DNA of 64,000 nt from Candidatus Accumulibacter cognatus. Its GTDB lineage: Bacteria > Pseudomonadota > Gammaproteobacteria > Burkholderiales > Rhodocyclaceae. The position numbers were made by a program, and so were the translations under genes. Shown here one piece after another: positions 40,437 through 53,617 of the stretch; position 1 is the first letter of the stretch; each line of letters starts with the position of its first letter. The stretch is from the NCBI GenBank assembly GCA_013414765.1, contig CP058708.1, forward strand, positions 1,111,553-1,175,552. The letters run 5' to 3'. The notes under the pieces were generated by a model. That model did not search any database. It was given only the letters and a program-made list of their open reading frames with translations, and was not told the origin of the DNA.

Positions 40437-41540
40437 ATGACCATGATTCAGACCTTGCTGTTGATCGCCGTTGCTGTGTTGGTGGGTATTCTTCTGATCC
40501 GTTTTTTCGTCGCTCGCCGTTCAGAATCTGAGCGAGCCGAGCGGGAGGCGCGTGCGCAAGCCGCTCGCGAAGCCGAACGTCAAGCCGCCGACAATGCCGC
40601 GCGCCAGGCCGCTGCAGCCGCCGCACGTCGACTGGCCGAGCGCCAGGCCACAGAAAAAGCCGAGCGCGAAGCCGCCGAGGCCGCTGCCCGGCGCGAAGCC
40701 GAACGTCAGGCCGCCGAGGCCGCCGCCCGGCGCGAAGCCGAACGCCAGGCCGCCGAGGCCGCCGCCCGGCGCGAAGCCGAACGTCAGGCCGCCGAGGCCG
40801 CTGCCCGGCGCGAAGCCGAACGCCAGGCCGCCGAGGCCACTGCCCGGCGCGAAGCCGAAAGTCAGGCCGCCGAGGCCTCCGCCCGGCGCGAAGCCGAACG
40901 TCAGGCCGCCGAGGCCGCTGCCCGGCGCGAAGCCGAACGTCAGGCCGCCGAGGCCTCCGCCCGGCGCGAAGCCGAACGTCAGGCCGCTCAGCGCGAAGCC
41001 GACCGCTTGGCCATAGAAAAAGCCCTTCACGAGGAAGAGAACGAACGCCAAGCCATTGAGACTGCGATCGAGCACGAAACCCAACGTCAGGCTGCCGAGG
41101 AAGCCCAGCGCCGGAGCTTGGCGGCTTCGGCCGCCGCACTTGTGCCGAAGATCAAGGCTGAGGAACAAACCGTGGTGATGATTGCCGACGACTCGAAGGT
41201 GGTTCGGGTCAAGACCAGCCGCCTTCTGACCGCACACCGATATCAGGTCCTGATGGCCGAGGACGGTCTGGACGCGGCGCGACAAATCGAGGTATCGACA
41301 CCCGACGTGCTGGTAACCGATGAGGACATGCCGGGAATGAATGGATTGCAATTGGCGCGCCAGTTGCGTGCAAATCCTCGCACCGCCCGTCTCCCGATCA
41401 TTCTGGTGACCTCCGACAACGAACAGCTCCGTGCCAATGCGGCTGCCGCAGGAGTCGATGTGGTGCTCGGCAAGCCATACCCCGAAGAACAGCTCATCAG
41501 CCACATTCAACAACTCCTGCGGAACCAGGCTAACGCTTGA
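40437..41540 (+). CDS. Membrane-anchored response regulator with 13-residue repeats
   Basis: 367 residues from ATG 40437 (AAGGGA 9-10 bases upstream); a frame start at 40365 has no such site. Residues 1-22 ([20 protein letters not shown]) form one membrane segment. Residues about 25-235 are a Glu/Arg/Ala-rich helical stalk with eight tandem units of the type [14 protein letters not shown] complete REC domain (about 245-360) follows: IADDSK, phosphoacceptor Asp in [13 protein letters not shown], Thr in ILVTSDN and Lys in LGKPY. There is no output domain, so it may act through protein contacts at the membrane. No histidine kinase is adjacent. Confidence 0.85.
   Translation: MTMIQTLLLIAVAVLVGILLIRFFVARRSESERAEREARAQAAREAERQAADNAARQAAAAAARRLAERQATEKAEREAAEAAARREAERQAAEAAARREAERQAAEAAARREAERQAAEAAARREAERQAAEATARREAESQAAEASARREAERQAAEAAARREAERQAAEASARREAERQAAQREADRLAIEKALHEEENERQAIETAIEHETQRQAAEEAQRRSLAASAAALVPKIKAEEQTVVMIADDSKVVRVKTSRLLTAHRYQVLMAEDGLDAARQIEVSTPDVLVTDEDMPGMNGLQLARQLRANPRTARLPIILVTSDNEQLRANAAAAGVDVVLGKPYPEEQLISHIQQLLRNQANA
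40681..40986 (+). repeat. 39-bp tandem repeat inside the response-regulator gene, 8 copies
   Basis: The unit GCTGCCCGGCGCGAAGCCGA... has a 39-base period (13 codons) and recurs eight times with few substitutions, mostly third-position, plus Ala-to-Ser or Thr changes. Near-identity suggests recent expansion or homogenisation; copy number probably varies between strains. Confidence 0.92.
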
Positions 41541-41616
41541 AGACGGACGGACAACAGCAACGTGATCGAAGTCCGCGACCTGGAACTGCCAGGAGAACGA
41601 GGACGTCATCGAAGTG

Positions 41617-42039
41617 ATGCATCACCCATTATTCCCGAACGGCGCCGCAGGCGCCGTTGCGGAATTCCTGGTCGTTTGCCTGTGTGCCGAATGGTGCGGT
41701 GTTTGTCGGGAATATCGCAGCGTTTTCCAGGAAACTGCCGGGCAGTTTCCTGCGGCAAGTTTTCACTGGCTGGATATCGAGGTGCACGCAGATGACCTAG
41801 GTAACCTGGAGGTGGAAAACTTCCCGACACTGCTCATCAAGCGTCAGGAATGGGTCCTCTTCTACGCCAGCATGCCCCCTTCTCCTGGTCACCTGCAACG
41901 CATCCTGAGGACCTTCCTGCTACAAAGCGTAGAGGAGAGTCGAGCATACGCCTATGCCAGAGAGGAACGGCGCTGCTGGCAAGATAATGAGGACCTGCAG
42001 CGGCTTGACCCCGACCAGCTGGCGAGAATCTGCGGATAG
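41617..42039 (+). CDS. Thioredoxin-like protein
   Basis: 140 residues from ATG 41617 (a GTG directly before it is an alternative). The active site is CAEWCGVCREY near residues 33-38, an unusual WCGVC version, followed by WLDIEV, a cis-Pro in VENFPTLLIKRQ and an atypical charged C-terminal extension (YAREERRCWQDNEDLQRLDP). No signal peptide, so probably cytosolic. It follows the response regulator by 76 bases on the same strand. Substrate unknown. Confidence 0.82.
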   Translation: MHHPLFPNGAAGAVAEFLVVCLCAEWCGVCREYRSVFQETAGQFPAASFHWLDIEVHADDLGNLEVENFPTLLIKRQEWVLFYASMPPSPGHLQRILRTFLLQSVEESRAYAYAREERRCWQDNEDLQRLDPDQLARICG

Positions 42040-42205
42040 GCCGCCTGCCTGGCATTGCTACCCGAATCCACGCATCCTTGAAACATTGAAAACATGTCAA
42101 CCATTACCTTGGTCCTTGCCATTCTCCTGCAAACCGTTCGCCGCCCGAGTGATTTCTATACTATGGGCAGGAGCGAGATTTGCGCGACCCCTCCCGAAGT
42201 GACGG

Positions 42206-45200
42206 GTGTCGGACCCGTTTCAATGCCGCTGTGACGAGGCGATGGATCAAGGCCAGCTGGGCAAGCAGCCGTTGACGCCTCTGCGCATTGACGCTGAGCT
42301 GATCGCGAAGCTGAATCTCGCAGACTTTGAAAACGCAGTGCCGATGCTCCGTGAACTAAGTATCGTCAATGACGCAGACGAGGCGCTCGAAAGTCTGGAA
42401 CTTCGTATCGAATCGACGCCGGCATTCCTACAAACGAAGGTTTGGCAGATCGAAGCGCTCGGAGCATGCCAACGCTACCGTATCAGTGATGTCGATGTGC
42501 GGCTCGACGCGGCGCTGCTGAGCCGCCTGACCGAAGCCGAAACGGCAGCTGCCTCCATTGTCCTGTATCGCCGTGGCGATACCGCCTGTGAACTGGCGCG
42601 ACTTGAACGCTGCGTACAGCTCCTGCCCCGCAACCAGTGGGGCGGGCTGTCACAACTTCCAGAAATGGTTGCCGCTTTCGTGCAACCCAATGACCCGGCT
42701 GTCGAACGGCTGCTCAAACAGTCCACCGAGGTGCTGCGCAGAAACGATCGGAACCCGGCGCTGAATGGCTACCAGGGCGGTCCCCGGCGAGCCTGGGAAA
42801 TCAGCTCGGGCATCTGGAGTGCCGTCGCCGCCATGGGGCTCGACTACGCGCTGCCCCCGGCGAGCTTCGAATACAGTGGCCAGAAAGTGCGTGGGCCGAC
42901 CCAGCTTGCCGAGTTGGGGCTCGCGAACTGCCTCGACCTGGCGCTGCTGTTCTCCTCGGCGCTCGAGCAGGCCGGTTTGAATCCACTACTGGTGTTCACC
43001 AAGGGGCACGCCTTCGTCGGCGTCTGGCTCAAGCCCGAAGAGTTTTCGAGCAGTGTCGTCGACGATGTCTCGGCCCTGCGCAAACGTGTCAAGCTCAAGG
43101 AATTGCTGCTTTTCGAATCTACCCTGGTGACGCAGCGTCCGGCGCCGGCGTTTTCTTATGCCGTCCAGTGCGGCGAGCAGAACATCGTTGAGGAGGGTGT
43201 CTTTGAACTCGCGGTCGATATCCGGCGCGCCCGCCTACAGCGGATCAAGCCACTGGCGAGTGTCGACTTGCCCAGCACCGCTACCGTCGGCGAGCCACCA
43301 GCGATACTGGAACCGGCATTCGCTGCAGCTCCCGAACTGCCGGACGAAGATATTTCTGGCCAAACGGACCCGGCGACGCTCAAGCCCGCCGATCGCCTCG
43401 CGCGCTGGCAGCGCAAACTGCTCGATCTGTCGCTGCGCAACAAACTGCTGAATTTCCGCAGCAGCAAGCAGGCGCTGACGCTCGAGGCTCCCGACGCCGC
43501 TGCGCTTGAAGATCGGCTATCGGAGATGCTGCCCTTGAAGCTGCTACCCCGGCCCGAGTTGATGGACGGCGCCGATCCTCGCAATCTGGCCATCCACGAA
43601 GCGCGCGAGCGTGAAGACCTACGCCGCCAGCATGCCCTTGACGCCCTGCAACGCCGAGAGATCTTTGTCGCGATCACGGACGATGAACTCGACAGCCGTC
43701 TGGTCGATCTCTATCGCACGGCTCGCAGCACGCTCCAGGAGGGCGGCGCGAACACCCTCTTCCTCGCGCTCGGTTTCCTTTGCTGGAGCCGCGACGAAAA
43801 AGGCGAACAGCGGGGCGAACAGCGAATCGGGCAACGCTACCGCGCACCGCTGTTGCTGGTGCCGGTGACCTTGAACCGCCGCAGTGTCCGTTCGGGCTTC
43901 ACCCTGACCCTGCATGACGACGAGCCGCGCTTCAATCCGACGCTGATCGAGATGCTGCGCCAGGATTTCAAACTCAGTCTCGGGGTTGCCGACGGCGAAC
44001 TGCCCAGGGATCAAGGTGGCCTCGACGTCGCTGCGATCTGGCGATCGGTGTCGCAGGCGATCAAGGACATCAAGGGCTGGGAAGTCAGCGAAGAAGTCGT
44101 GCTGTCGATGTTCTCATTCGCCAAGCATCTGATGTGGAAAGATCTCAGCGAGCGCGCCGAGCAATTACGCAACAATCCCGTAGTCCGTCATCTGATCGAC
44201 ACGCCGCGCGAGAACTATCCCGCGCAACTGGCTTTTCCCGATCGCACCCGGCTGGACCGCGAGTTCGCGCCGGAGCAGATCTTCTGCCCGCTGGCCGCGG
44301 ATTCATCGCAGCTTTCGGCGATCATCGCCGCCGTGCGCGGCAAGGACTTCGTCCTCATCGGACCGCCGGGAACCGGCAAGAGCCAGACCATTGCCAACCT
44401 CATCGCGCAGTGCCTGGCCGAGGGCAAGCGGGTACTCTTCGTCTCCGAAAAGATGGCGGCCCTCGATATGGTCTACCGGCGCATGCGCGAAGTCGGTCTC
44501 GGTGAATTTTGCCTCGAACTGCATTCCAGCAAAGCCAGAAAGCTCGACGTCCTGGCGCAGTTACAGGCAGCCTGGACGGCACGGGGCTGCATCGATGCCG
44601 ACGCTTGGCGCGTCGAAGCGCAGCGCCTGCAAGATCTGCGCGACCAGCTCAACGTCTATGTCGAGCGCCTGCATCTGCAACACCCGAACGGCATGACGAT
44701 TTACCGGGCCATCGGGCGCGTCCTCCAGGGTGAGGGCGGCGAGGTGGACAGCAAGGTGCCGCTGCTGACCTTCTCGTGGCACAGCGCCGATGCGCACGAT
44801 GCGGCCGCGATGAGCGCGATGCGCGAGCTCACTGACCGGCTGCAGGTCAATGCACAGGCAGTCGGCCAGACAGACCTCAGAAACGGCCCCCTGGCGGTGG
44901 TCGGACACGCCGACTGGTCACCAAGCTGGCAACAGGCCTTCATCGAGACAGTGCGCGATGTCCAACGTGCACTGCATGTTCTGCAGAACGCCACGGAGCA
45001 CTTCTGTCATGTCAGCGAACTGCCGTGCACGCCACTTGACCGTCGTCGGCGTAGTGCCCTCGGCATCCTCGCAAGAATCCTGCCGCAGGCTGCAGGCCAC
45101 GACTGGCGATTCGTCCTGCGTACCGACACTGCAAGCATTGTCGAACGTTTGCAGGCTGCTCGGGACTTGCTCGCCAGACACCGTGAAATCAGCGGCAAAA

Positions 45201-48200
45201 TTTCGCCCCCCTGGCCGGAGGCCGTGGTCAGTGCCTGTTGGCGAGGACTGGCCTTGCTGCAGCAGCGCCGCGAGATCTTCACGCAGATTGGTGAGCCCTG
45301 GTCGACAGCGGTCGTCGAGGATCTACAGCAGGGCCTGCGACTCCTCACCGAGATTCGCCGTCTGAGCGGACAGTTGTCGGTCGTGTACAACCCGCAGGTC
45401 GAGCAGTTAAACGTGGCCCAACTCCAGCGTGACTGGGTAAAGGCCGAACAGGCCATGTGGCCGATGTCCTGGCTGGCCAAACGCCGGATTCACGCGACCC
45501 TGCAGACCGTCCTGGCCGATACCGGCGAGCCGGAGATTGCCGGCGACCTGTTGGCGCTCGCCAGGATCCGATCGCTGCGCGCGCAGGTACAGATGCTGGC
45601 GATCAGCGACGCGACCGACGGCGTCTGGGCCGGCCTCGGAACGCGGCCAGAATATGCCGAGTGCGCACTCGACTTCCAGCAAGTGCTGCGAGCCCTGCAC
45701 ATCGATCAGCCCTGCAGCAGGGCTGATCGCTTCCCAGCGATTGCCGACGGTCACTGTGGCAGCCGCCTGGCTCGGCAGTTGCAACAGCTCTACCGCTTTC
45801 AGGCACTCGATGCCGAGCTGCAGACGCTGGACTCTCTCGGTTCGCCCACCGAGCGCCTATGGGCAGGTTTTGGCACCCGTCCGGAACTCCTCACCGCAGC
45901 GCTCCACTTTCAGAGTGCGCTGCAGGCGATTCGTGAGTCCGGCAAACTCGTCGGCGAGCACGCCAGCGTGGCGCGTGGCCACTGCGGAACCACTTTGGCG
46001 GCAGACCATCGCTGGCTGGAGCAACGCGCCTGCGTCGAAGAACAGCTCGACCGCCACGAAGACCTTCGCGGAATCGGCGCCGACCTCTGGAATGGTTTGC
46101 AAACCCGTATCGAACAGCTCGACCAGGCGCTGAAGTTTCAGGTATCGGTCGCAGCGGCAATCGCCAAACTCACCGACTCACCCGACGAGGTCACCGCCGT
46201 CAAAGTGTCGCTGCAACGTCTCCTTGGCGACAACGGCGCATGTCTCGATCCCGCTGGCCCGGTCGCTGGCGCTGCCGACGCATACCTTGACGCCTGTGGT
46301 GCGCTGCCACCGGCGATCAGTCGTCTCTGTGCGACCGGTGGCTTTGCGGAGGGTGTCAGTGACGCATTCGCAGACATCCCGCTCGAACAACTTGATCAGC
46401 GCTGCACTGCGATTCTCCGATCGGCAAACCGACTGCATGCCTGGTGTGCCTGGCGCAATGTCGGTAAACAGGCGCAGGATCTCGGTCTGGCGCCGCTGGT
46501 CACGGCGATCGAGAAAGGAGAAATCGCACCGGGTACGCTGCGCCATGCTTTTGAGATCAACTACAGCCGCTGGTGGTTGAACGCCGTGGTTGATGAGGAA
46601 CCGGTCATCCGCGGTTTCGTCGCCGCCGAACACGAGCAGCGCATCAACGATTTCCGTACGCTCGACGAGCGCTTTACCGAGCTCACGCGAGCACGCGTTC
46701 GCGCCGGGCTGTGCGCCGCATTGCCGACGCAGGACGGGGGAACCCGCAGCTCCGAATGGGGAATCCTGCGCCACGAGATCCACAAGAAGAAGCGGCATCT
46801 GCCGCTGCGCGAGCTGATCCGGCGCATCCCGACGGCGCTGACGCAACTGACGCCGTGCCTGCTGATGAGCCCGCTGTCGATTGCCCAGTACCTGACTACC
46901 GACGCCAGCACCTTTGATCTCGTGGTCTTCGACGAAGCCTCGCAGATCCCGGTCTGGGATGCCATCGGTGCGATCGCGCGTGGCCGCCAGGTGGTCATGG
47001 TCGGCGACCCCCGGCAGTTGCCGCCGACCAACTTCTTCGACCGCGCCGAATCGGAATTCGACGAAGAAGATGTCGAAGCCGACCTCGAAAGTATTCTCGA
47101 TGAATGCATCGGTGCCAACCTGCCGACAATGAACCTGGCCTGGCATTACCGCAGCCGCCACGAGAGCCTGATCGCCTTCTCGAACCACCGCTACTACGGT
47201 GGCTCACTGGTCACCTTCCCTTCGCCGGTCACGACCGACCACGCGGTGAGTTTTCATCACGTCGATCAGGGTGTCTACGAGAAAGGCGGCGCGCGCATCA
47301 ACAAGCCCGAAGCAAAAGCACTGGTTGCCGATCTGGTCGAACGTCTGCAGTCCCCCGGTTTCCGGGAATCACGGCTGACCATCGGGGTCGTTACTTTTAA
47401 TGCGGAGCAACAGGCGTTGATCGAGGATCTGCTCGACGAAGAACGGCGCCGCGACCCGTCTATCGAACCTCACTTCGCCGACGCGGAACTGGAACCGGTC
47501 TTCGTCAAGAACCTCGAAAGCGTCCAGGGCGACGAACGCGACATCGTCTACTTCTCGATCACCTATGGCCCCGACCACACGGGCGTCGTGTCGATGAACT
47601 TCGGCCCGATGAACCGCACTGGCGGCGAGCGGCGGCTCAACGTTGCCATTACCCGCGCCCGTCATGAACTGAGAATCTTTTCGAGCCTCAGGGCCGAACA
47701 GATGAACCTTGCCCGCACGCAGGCCATCGGTGTTCGCGATCTCAAGCACTTTCTCGATTTCGCCGAACGCGGCGTGCCAGCGCTGGCCACCGCCACGACT
47801 GGCAGCCTTGGCAGTTTCGAAAGCCCGTTTGAGGAAGCCGTCGCCGCCGCGCTCACCCGCCAGGGTTGGGAATTGCACACCCAGGTCGGCGCCTCGGCCT
47901 TCCGCGTCGATCTGGCGGTTGTCCATCCCGATGCCCAGGGCGTCTACCTGAGCGGCATCGAATGCGACGGCGCCACCTATCACCGTGCAGCGACCGCGCG
48001 CGACCGCGACAAGCTGCGTGAACAGGTGTTGCGTGGCCTCGGATGGGAAATTCTGCGCGTCTGGTCGACCGACTGGTGGATCGATGCCGCCGGCACGCTC
48101 GAAAAAATAGACACCGACTTGCGCAGGCTACTTGCAAAGAGCCGCAGCCGACGCGCCACGAAGGCCGTAGCCACCAGCCCTGCTGCGTCGGCGGCCGTGG

Positions 48201-48274
48201 TTGGCGAAAACGCCGCTGCCGACGTGCGGCCGGAATCCGTAACCAACGATCAGAATCGTTGTTCCGCGGCATGA
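42206..48274 (+). CDS. DUF4011 helicase-nuclease (Hhe-type defence protein)
   Basis: 2,022 residues from a GTG at 42206; ATG 42242 is an alternative. Domains in order: a transglutaminase-like segment with Cys242 (GLANCLDLAL), His268 (KGHAFVGVWL) and Glu304 (FESTLVT) as a possible triad; DUF4011 signature WQRKLLDLSLRNKLLNFRSS near 395; superfamily 1 helicase with Walker A IGPPGTGKSQT (about 717-727), motif II VFDEASQIP (about 1573) and motif VI-like RRLNVAITRARHEL; and a Vsr/DUF559-like nuclease domain (about 1870-1965: FRVDLAVVHP, GIECDGATYHR). Between about 1130 and 1320 a motif of the type WxGxxTR...ALxFQ occurs three times. DUF4011-helicase-Vsr proteins are known as single-gene phage defence (hhe). 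Confidence 0.87.
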   Translation: MSDPFQCRCDEAMDQGQLGKQPLTPLRIDAELIAKLNLADFENAVPMLRELSIVNDADEALESLELRIESTPAFLQTKVWQIEALGACQRYRISDVDVRLDAALLSRLTEAETAAASIVLYRRGDTACELARLERCVQLLPRNQWGGLSQLPEMVAAFVQPNDPAVERLLKQSTEVLRRNDRNPALNGYQGGPRRAWEISSGIWSAVAAMGLDYALPPASFEYSGQKVRGPTQLAELGLANCLDLALLFSSALEQAGLNPLLVFTKGHAFVGVWLKPEEFSSSVVDDVSALRKRVKLKELLLFESTLVTQRPAPAFSYAVQCGEQNIVEEGVFELAVDIRRARLQRIKPLASVDLPSTATVGEPPAILEPAFAAAPELPDEDISGQTDPATLKPADRLARWQRKLLDLSLRNKLLNFRSSKQALTLEAPDAAALEDRLSEMLPLKLLPRPELMDGADPRNLAIHEAREREDLRRQHALDALQRREIFVAITDDELDSRLVDLYRTARSTLQEGGANTLFLALGFLCWSRDEKGEQRGEQRIGQRYRAPLLLVPVTLNRRSVRSGFTLTLHDDEPRFNPTLIEMLRQDFKLSLGVADGELPRDQGGLDVAAIWRSVSQAIKDIKGWEVSEEVVLSMFSFAKHLMWKDLSERAEQLRNNPVVRHLIDTPRENYPAQLAFPDRTRLDREFAPEQIFCPLAADSSQLSAIIAAVRGKDFVLIGPPGTGKSQTIANLIAQCLAEGKRVLFVSEKMAALDMVYRRMREVGLGEFCLELHSSKARKLDVLAQLQAAWTARGCIDADAWRVEAQRLQDLRDQLNVYVERLHLQHPNGMTIYRAIGRVLQGEGGEVDSKVPLLTFSWHSADAHDAAAMSAMRELTDRLQVNAQAVGQTDLRNGPLAVVGHADWSPSWQQAFIETVRDVQRALHVLQNATEHFCHVSELPCTPLDRRRRSALGILARILPQAAGHDWRFVLRTDTASIVERLQAARDLLARHREISGKISPPWPEAVVSACWRGLALLQQRREIFTQIGEPWSTAVVEDLQQGLRLLTEIRRLSGQLSVVYNPQVEQLNVAQLQRDWVKAEQAMWPMSWLAKRRIHATLQTVLADTGEPEIAGDLLALARIRSLRAQVQMLAISDATDGVWAGLGTRPEYAECALDFQQVLRALHIDQPCSRADRFPAIADGHCGSRLARQLQQLYRFQALDAELQTLDSLGSPTERLWAGFGTRPELLTAALHFQSALQAIRESGKLVGEHASVARGHCGTTLAADHRWLEQRACVEEQLDRHEDLRGIGADLWNGLQTRIEQLDQALKFQVSVAAAIAKLTDSPDEVTAVKVSLQRLLGDNGACLDPAGPVAGAADAYLDACGALPPAISRLCATGGFAEGVSDAFADIPLEQLDQRCTAILRSANRLHAWCAWRNVGKQAQDLGLAPLVTAIEKGEIAPGTLRHAFEINYSRWWLNAVVDEEPVIRGFVAAEHEQRINDFRTLDERFTELTRARVRAGLCAALPTQDGGTRSSEWGILRHEIHKKKRHLPLRELIRRIPTALTQLTPCLLMSPLSIAQYLTTDASTFDLVVFDEASQIPVWDAIGAIARGRQVVMVGDPRQLPPTNFFDRAESEFDEEDVEADLESILDECIGANLPTMNLAWHYRSRHESLIAFSNHRYYGGSLVTFPSPVTTDHAVSFHHVDQGVYEKGGARINKPEAKALVADLVERLQSPGFRESRLTIGVVTFNAEQQALIEDLLDEERRRDPSIEPHFADAELEPVFVKNLESVQGDERDIVYFSITYGPDHTGVVSMNFGPMNRTGGERRLNVAITRARHELRIFSSLRAEQMNLARTQAIGVRDLKHFLDFAERGVPALATATTGSLGSFESPFEEAVAAALTRQGWELHTQVGASAFRVDLAVVHPDAQGVYLSGIECDGATYHRAATARDRDKLREQVLRGLGWEILRVWSTDWWIDAAGTLEKIDTDLRRLLAKSRSRRATKAVATSPAASAAVVGENAAADVRPESVTNDQNRCSAA
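45703..45729. repeat. Perfect 27-bp palindrome inside the DUF4011 gene
   Basis: CGATCAGCCCTGC and GCAGGGCTGATCG flank a single A. It is translated as part of HIDQPCSRADRF and interrupts the helical repeat region. It could form a cruciform or mRNA hairpin, or be a binding site or insertion scar; no function is known. Confidence 0.7.
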
Positions 48275-48342
48275 AGAATCACAAACAAGCATCGTGGCAC
48301 AATATTTGCTGTAGAGAAGCAAATTACCTTGAAAGGCACACG

Positions 48343-49296
48343 ATGGAAATTTCTTCTTCTGGAGCCGCGACAAAATCGATATCGACAGCCACCGCGACAC
48401 CCAACAAACCAGGCAATGCGGCAAATTTTGCCGATTCTCTCGCTGACGCGGTCAAATCGACCGGCAACCTGGCAGCCGCCTTCGTTTCCGGACGTCTTGG
48501 GGTCGACCTGAATTCGGACGGTATCCCGTTGCGAATGGTGTACCTCGATCAGGAAGGAAACCGATTGACGACCTCGGCCTTCTGCGCAGAGAGTATCCTG
48601 CGCAACACGCAGCAGCTTGGAATCAGCCTGAACGATCTCAAGGGGCTTGGCACGCAACTCGATGCCGCTGGCGTCGGCTACAAGCCCTATGAGCTTTACA
48701 GAGGAACCGGTTCGGACCATGGGATCGATTTCGACGACCTGATTGCCGGTGGATTGGGAACCGCCTACGACTGGACCCAGGACGCCAACGTGGCGGCCAA
48801 GGGTCCTGGCGCCATCAGGAGACTCGAAGAGGCGGCCGCCCTGGCACAGTCCCTTCAGCTCGTGGCACACGCCGAAGTGACACAAAACAAGGGGATCGAC
48901 CCGACCCGCTTCGCAACACAAGCGGCCACAGGAGAATCGCCTCGCCACTACGTGATGTTCAATGGCAGTGTCGCCGCCTGGTATGGCAGCAGCGAACAGG
49001 CCGAACAGGCCAGTCGTCTCTATGGCGGTAGCGTCACCGACCTTGCTCCCCGGGCCAGTTCGACTGCCGTCGGCATCGATGCCCGCAACTCCAGTTCCGG
49101 CGCCAGTCCTGTCAACAGCGACGGGGCCACGCAAGCGGCGACATCATCAAGCGCCAGCGCAACATCCTGGAATGACCGACTGCAGGCCTTGATCGATGCC
49201 ATCCATGAGAGCATTGTGCCCACCAACGCCAATCCGCTAGGACAAGTGCTTGCTCGCTGGCCAGTGGATTGGTCTACCGGAGACCGCCAAAACTAA
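48343..49296 (+). CDS. Protein of unknown function
   Basis: 317 residues from ATG 48343, with GAAAGG six bases upstream. Low-complexity ends (Ser/Thr/Ala/Asn-rich at residues 1-30 and about 250-285) flank a central region of about 200 residues with no domain I recognise (LGVDLNSDGIPLRMVYLDQE, LGISLNDLKGLGTQLDAAGV). No signal peptide or membrane segment. The central LNSDGIPLR resembles DxNxDG-type loops but the resemblance is too short to interpret. It lies between the Hhe-type gene and the helicase operon on the same strand. No function is proposed. Confidence 0.65.
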   Translation: MEISSSGAATKSISTATATPNKPGNAANFADSLADAVKSTGNLAAAFVSGRLGVDLNSDGIPLRMVYLDQEGNRLTTSAFCAESILRNTQQLGISLNDLKGLGTQLDAAGVGYKPYELYRGTGSDHGIDFDDLIAGGLGTAYDWTQDANVAAKGPGAIRRLEEAAALAQSLQLVAHAEVTQNKGIDPTRFATQAATGESPRHYVMFNGSVAAWYGSSEQAEQASRLYGGSVTDLAPRASSTAVGIDARNSSSGASPVNSDGATQAATSSSASATSWNDRLQALIDAIHESIVPTNANPLGQVLARWPVDWSTGDRQN

Positions 49297-49927
49297 GAGG
49301 ATGTCCCGGCATTCTCCCCGTCTGGAAGAAGTGTTCCTGCCGAAGCCCAGGCCACCGATCTGCATGTTGAGTGAGCCGGCGAGCGATGCCCCAGCTGAGA
49401 AATGGGCAGAATATCGGCGGCAGCTTGATGAAGCGCAAGCTCGTGGGAATATTCTCATCCTGCTGGTGCCGATAAGGCCTGCAGAAAGTCCGGGCACGGA
49501 GGAGAGCGCGACCTACTGCGGCGCGCAACTGGACGCGCTGCTGCTCTGGTCAAGACGTCGGTGCCTCCCCCCAAACTCGGCAACAAGCGCCTCCTGGACG
49601 ACGTGATGAAAAACTTGCCTGGCACCACGTGATCAGTCCGACACCTTGCCAGGAGCGAACGCCGGGAAGAAGCTGAATTTCTCCTGCGGCGGGGTCGTGC
49701 CGAGGACCAAGTGTGATCGTTCCATGCGCTGCAAAGCACATGACACCGACGCCAGAGTTGTGTGCTGCAGCGCTCGCTGGCAAGATCCTCCGCAGAACTG
49801 GCCATTGCTCACCGGTAGACCTGCAAGGTTCCCGCGCCAATCAAGAAATCCCGTGTCAGACACGCTGCGCTGATGGACAATAGTCCACTGCGGAAAGCGA
49901 ACGACAACGACCCCATTCCGATCGACG
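49297..49927. other. 631-bp gap before the defence operon
   Basis: It contains one weak plus-strand frame (49301-49606, listed separately). No domain is recognised in any frame of the remaining 320 bases. No tRNA, integrase remnant or obvious direct repeat is seen. It may be decayed coding sequence or the left edge of the defence island; the promoter of the helicase operon should lie here. Confidence 0.5.
49301..49606 (+). CDS. Doubtful small ORF
   Basis: 101 codons starting 4 bases after the preceding stop. AAGAGG touches the ATG with no spacing, so initiation would be poor. The product (LEEVFLPKPRPPICMLSEPA...) has a Pro-rich start and a short hydrophobic stretch ILILLVPI, with no family resemblance. 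It may be a remnant; I list it only because the frame is open right behind an expressed-looking gene. Confidence 0.25.
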   Translation: MSRHSPRLEEVFLPKPRPPICMLSEPASDAPAEKWAEYRRQLDEAQARGNILILLVPIRPAESPGTEESATYCGAQLDALLLWSRRRCLPPNSATSASWTT

Positions 49928-53518
<3,591 letters not shown>

Positions 53519-53617
53519 CAAGCTGGTAACGATCCTTGAAACCTGGATTTTGGTTGCGAAATTGCGGAAAAGAAGCAAGAATTGAGCGTAGATTTTTCTT
53601 TTGATGAATCGGCAGAC

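Noticed and set aside
40681-40986. CRISPR-like periodic array
   Set aside because: There are no unique spacers; units are contiguous and code for a regular helical repeat.
40521-41609. Long open frames on both strands across the response-regulator gene, including a Gly/Phe-rich repeat protein on the minus strand
   Set aside because: The 39-bp repeat has a period divisible by three and no stop in any frame, so all frames stay open. Only the plus frame continues into a conserved REC domain.
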